Part shown: positions 53,745 through 54,844 of the stretch, one piece after another | Position numbering within the stretch: position 1 is the stretch's first letter | Layout: every line of letters starts with the position of its first letter | Assembly: GCA_900548505.1 (NCBI GenBank) | Contig: URKI01000009.1 | Coordinates: forward strand, 1 to 54,844 | Direction: 5' to 3' | DNA length: 54,844 nt | Source: an uncultured Oscillibacter sp. | GTDB taxonomy: Bacteria > Bacillota > Clostridia > Oscillospirales > Oscillospiraceae | The notes under the pieces: generated by a model | Seen by the model: the letters and a program-made list of their open reading frames with translations, nothing else | Databases searched by the model: none | What the model was told of the DNA's origin: nothing | Translations under genes and position numbers: made by a program

Positions 53745-54479
53745 TCAGAGGGTGAAGCCGCCGTCGGCGGTGAGGATCTGCCCAGTGATGAACGAGGCTT
53801 TGGGAGAGGCCAGGAAAGCGACCGCCTGGGCCACGTCCTCGGCGGTCCCCAGACGGCCCAGAGGCGTCTCCTCCGCCAGGGCGCGGCAGGTCTCCTCGCC
53901 CAACGTGCGCAGCATGTCCGTTTCGATGCAGCCGGGGGCTACGGCGTTGATCCGGATGCCCGATGGAGCCAGCTCCGCTGCCAGAGACCGGGTCAGGCCG
54001 ATGAGCGCGGCCTTGGTGCAGGCATAGGTCACCTCGCAGGAGGCACCCCGCAGTCCCCAGATAGAAGAGAGGTTGACGATGCATCCGGATTTTTCAGAGA
54101 GCATGTGGGGCAGCACTGCCAAAATGGCGTTGCGGGCGCCGGTGACGTTGACGGCAAAGTACCGCTCCCACGCCGCGTCGCTCAGGTCCTGAAACTGCTC
54201 CTGGGAGGAGATGCCCGCGTTGTTGACCAGCAGGGTGACCGGCCCCAGGGCCTTTTCCACAGAGCGCACCATGGCTTCCACCTCCGCCCGGACGGCCACG
54301 TCCGCCGCCGCGGTCATGACGCAGTACCCCTGGCTTTGCAGGCGTTCTGCCAGCGCCTGGGCGGCCTCGCGGTTTTTGTGGTAGTTGATGCAAACGCTGT
54401 ATCCCTCCCGGGCCAGCTGGGCGGCGATGGCGCTGCCGATGCCCCGGGAGGCGCCGGTGACCAGAGCGACTTGTCTCAT
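53745..54479 (-). CDS. Short-chain dehydrogenase/reductase (FabG-like)
   Basis: A 244-residue SDR. VALVTGASRGIGSAIA is the TGxxxGIG cofactor motif, LLVNNAGIS the NNAG motif, NLSSIWG contains the catalytic Ser, YACTKAAL the Tyr/Lys pair, and INAVAPGCIETDM and ITGQILTADGGFTL the typical C-terminal blocks. It resembles 3-oxoacyl-ACP reductase (FabG), but no fatty-acid genes are adjacent, so it may reduce another substrate. ATG 54479 follows AAGGAGG; the longer frame upstream has no RBS. Single gene with its own promoter. Confidence 0.93.
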   Translation of the reverse strand: MRQVALVTGASRGIGSAIAAQLAREGYSVCINYHKNREAAQALAERLQSQGYCVMTAAADVAVRAEVEAMVRSVEKALGPVTLLVNNAGISSQEQFQDLSDAAWERYFAVNVTGARNAILAVLPHMLSEKSGCIVNLSSIWGLRGASCEVTYACTKAALIGLTRSLAAELAPSGIRINAVAPGCIETDMLRTLGEETCRALAEETPLGRLGTAEDVAQAVAFLASPKASFITGQILTADGGFTL

Positions 54480-54508
54480 GGTGTGCCTCCTTGGATGGAT
54501 TTGAAAGC

Positions 54509-54537
54509 AGTATAACAAAAAAAATAAAAAAATTCAA
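54509..54537 (-). promoter_or_regulatory. Promoter of the SDR gene
   Basis: Minus strand TTGAAT - 17 T-rich bases - TATACT, about 30 bases before the start codon. Confidence 0.7.
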
Positions 54538-54545
54538 GAAAGGTG

Positions 54546-54574
54546 TTGACAAAAGAGGCTTGGTTGTGTATCAT
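54546..54574 (+). promoter_or_regulatory. Promoter of tRNA-Val
   Basis: TTGACA - 17 bases - TATCAT, 16 bases before the tRNA. Confidence 0.82.
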
Positions 54575-54590
54575 ATACACGTTCCGCTTC

Positions 54591-54667
54591 GGACGATTAG
54601 CTCAGCTGGCTAGAGCACCTGCTTGACGTGCAGGGGGTCACAGGTTCGAGTCCTGTATCGTCCACCA
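54591..54667 (+). tRNA. tRNA-Val (anticodon GAC)
   Basis: Acceptor GGACGAT/ATCGTCC, D-arm AGCTCAGCTGGCTAGAGC, anticodon stem CCTGC/GCAGG with loop TTGACGT, T-arm ACAGGTTCGAGTCCTGT, encoded CCA. Confidence 0.98.
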
Positions 54668-54701
54668 AAAAGCCTGAAACCGTAAGGTTTCAGGCTTTTT
54701 T
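54668..54701 (+). terminator. Terminator of tRNA-Val
   Basis: AAAAAGCCTGAAACC/GGTTTCAGGCTTTTTT with loop GTAA. Confidence 0.92.
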
Positions 54702-54785
54702 GCTGTCTGCCGGGAAACCCGGCCCGTGTCGCTTTTTATGGTTGGCAGGTAGGGGTAGCTTTTACAATAGAAATGGAAAATACCG

Positions 54786-54791
54786 TTGACA
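54786..54791 (+). promoter_or_regulatory. Isolated -35 box at the contig end
   Basis: TTGACA followed by only 11 genomic bases before the adapter. Since each other tRNA promoter here starts with TTGACA, another tRNA or gene promoter was probably cut by the contig end. Confidence 0.35.
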
Positions 54792-54802
54792 AAGGACAAG
54801 GC

Positions 54803-54844
54803 CTGTCTCTTATACACATCTGACGCTGCCGACGACTAGTCGAG
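54803..54844. other. Nextera sequencing adapter, not genomic
   Basis: Bases 54803-54835 begin CTGTCTCTTATACACATCT and continue GACGCTGCCGACGA, the reverse complement of the Illumina Nextera read-1 transposase adapter. The next eight bases CTAGTCGA are the reverse complement of TCGACTAG, which I recall as Nextera i5 index S513, and the final G fits the first base of the P5 segment. Confidence 0.97.

Noticed and set aside
1..54802. CRISPR arrays, insertion sequences, integrase genes or a prophage
   Set aside because: No regularly spaced repeats, transposase or integrase motifs or phage structural genes were seen; the S24 repressor and lone sigma-4 cassette are not sufficient evidence for a prophage.

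Overview
The window looks like a chromosomal contig from a GC-rich, anaerobic, spore-forming member of the Clostridia, most likely in the Oscillospiraceae / Flavonifractor-Lawsonibacter-Oscillibacter neighbourhood. This is an inference from gene content and codon use. The supporting genes are a complete Rnf complex, a desulfoferrodoxin, a butyrate-pathway type thiolase, spoVAC, HrcA/CIRCE heat-shock control, ECF vitamin transporters, and an S-layer-homology surface protein. The left edge cuts a thiolase gene. The right edge runs into a Nextera transposase adapter with index bases (54803-54844), so the last 42 bases are not genomic.

Layout. 1-2.1 kb: thiolase end, then a minus-strand arsR - thioredoxin reductase-like - trxA group. 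2.1-3.8 kb: rpe and recR. 3.8-6.8 kb: a MocR-type regulator divergent from an ECF S component, then a DUF975-type membrane protein. 6.9-12.3 kb: rnfCDGEAB. 12.3-14.4 kb: a tetrahydrofolate riboswitch, folT and folC. 14.5-21.8 kb: SigA promoter + CIRCE, hrcA-grpE-dnaK-dnaJ, a PHP phosphatase, rpiB and a membrane-anchored DUF4015-like hydrolase. 21.8-23.7 kb: a minus-strand five-gene operon (Cys-rich protein, MBL-fold hydrolase, YbjQ protein, two small membrane proteins). 23.8-27.3 kb: a tightly overlapping mutY - small ORFs - tdk - radical SAM operon. 27.3-30.5 kb: MATE exporter + hemW, then a small ferredoxin and a Zn-ribbon protein on the minus strand. 30.6-36.3 kb: a 1017-residue SLH/phosphodiester-glycosidase surface protein, an attenuator-like leader, a CNNM/CorC transporter and a CmpB-like membrane protein. 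36.4-37.3 kb: an orphan spoVAC and dfx. 37.3-48.0 kb: a seven-gene run built around a divergent type IIA topoisomerase pair with two secreted stalk-domain proteins between the two subunits. 48-54.7 kb: four tRNA genes (Gly, Thr, Tyr, Val), prfC, an Asp/Glu racemase-like gene with a second YitT protein, a three-gene sigma-region-4 cassette, an XRE-S24 repressor with three operator copies, and a short-chain dehydrogenase.

Themes: low-potential redox metabolism (Rnf, ferredoxin, an apparently NADPH-motif-less thioredoxin reductase, superoxide reductase), cofactor uptake (folate and possibly B6), and proteostasis. I found no CRISPR array, insertion sequence or rRNA gene. The points most worth a second look are the topoisomerase operon with embedded secreted proteins, the unclassified leader RNA at 33.8 kb, the pyridine-nucleotide-motif-less TrxR, the MocR regulator lacking its PLP lysine, the THF riboswitch, and the repressor with evenly spaced operators.
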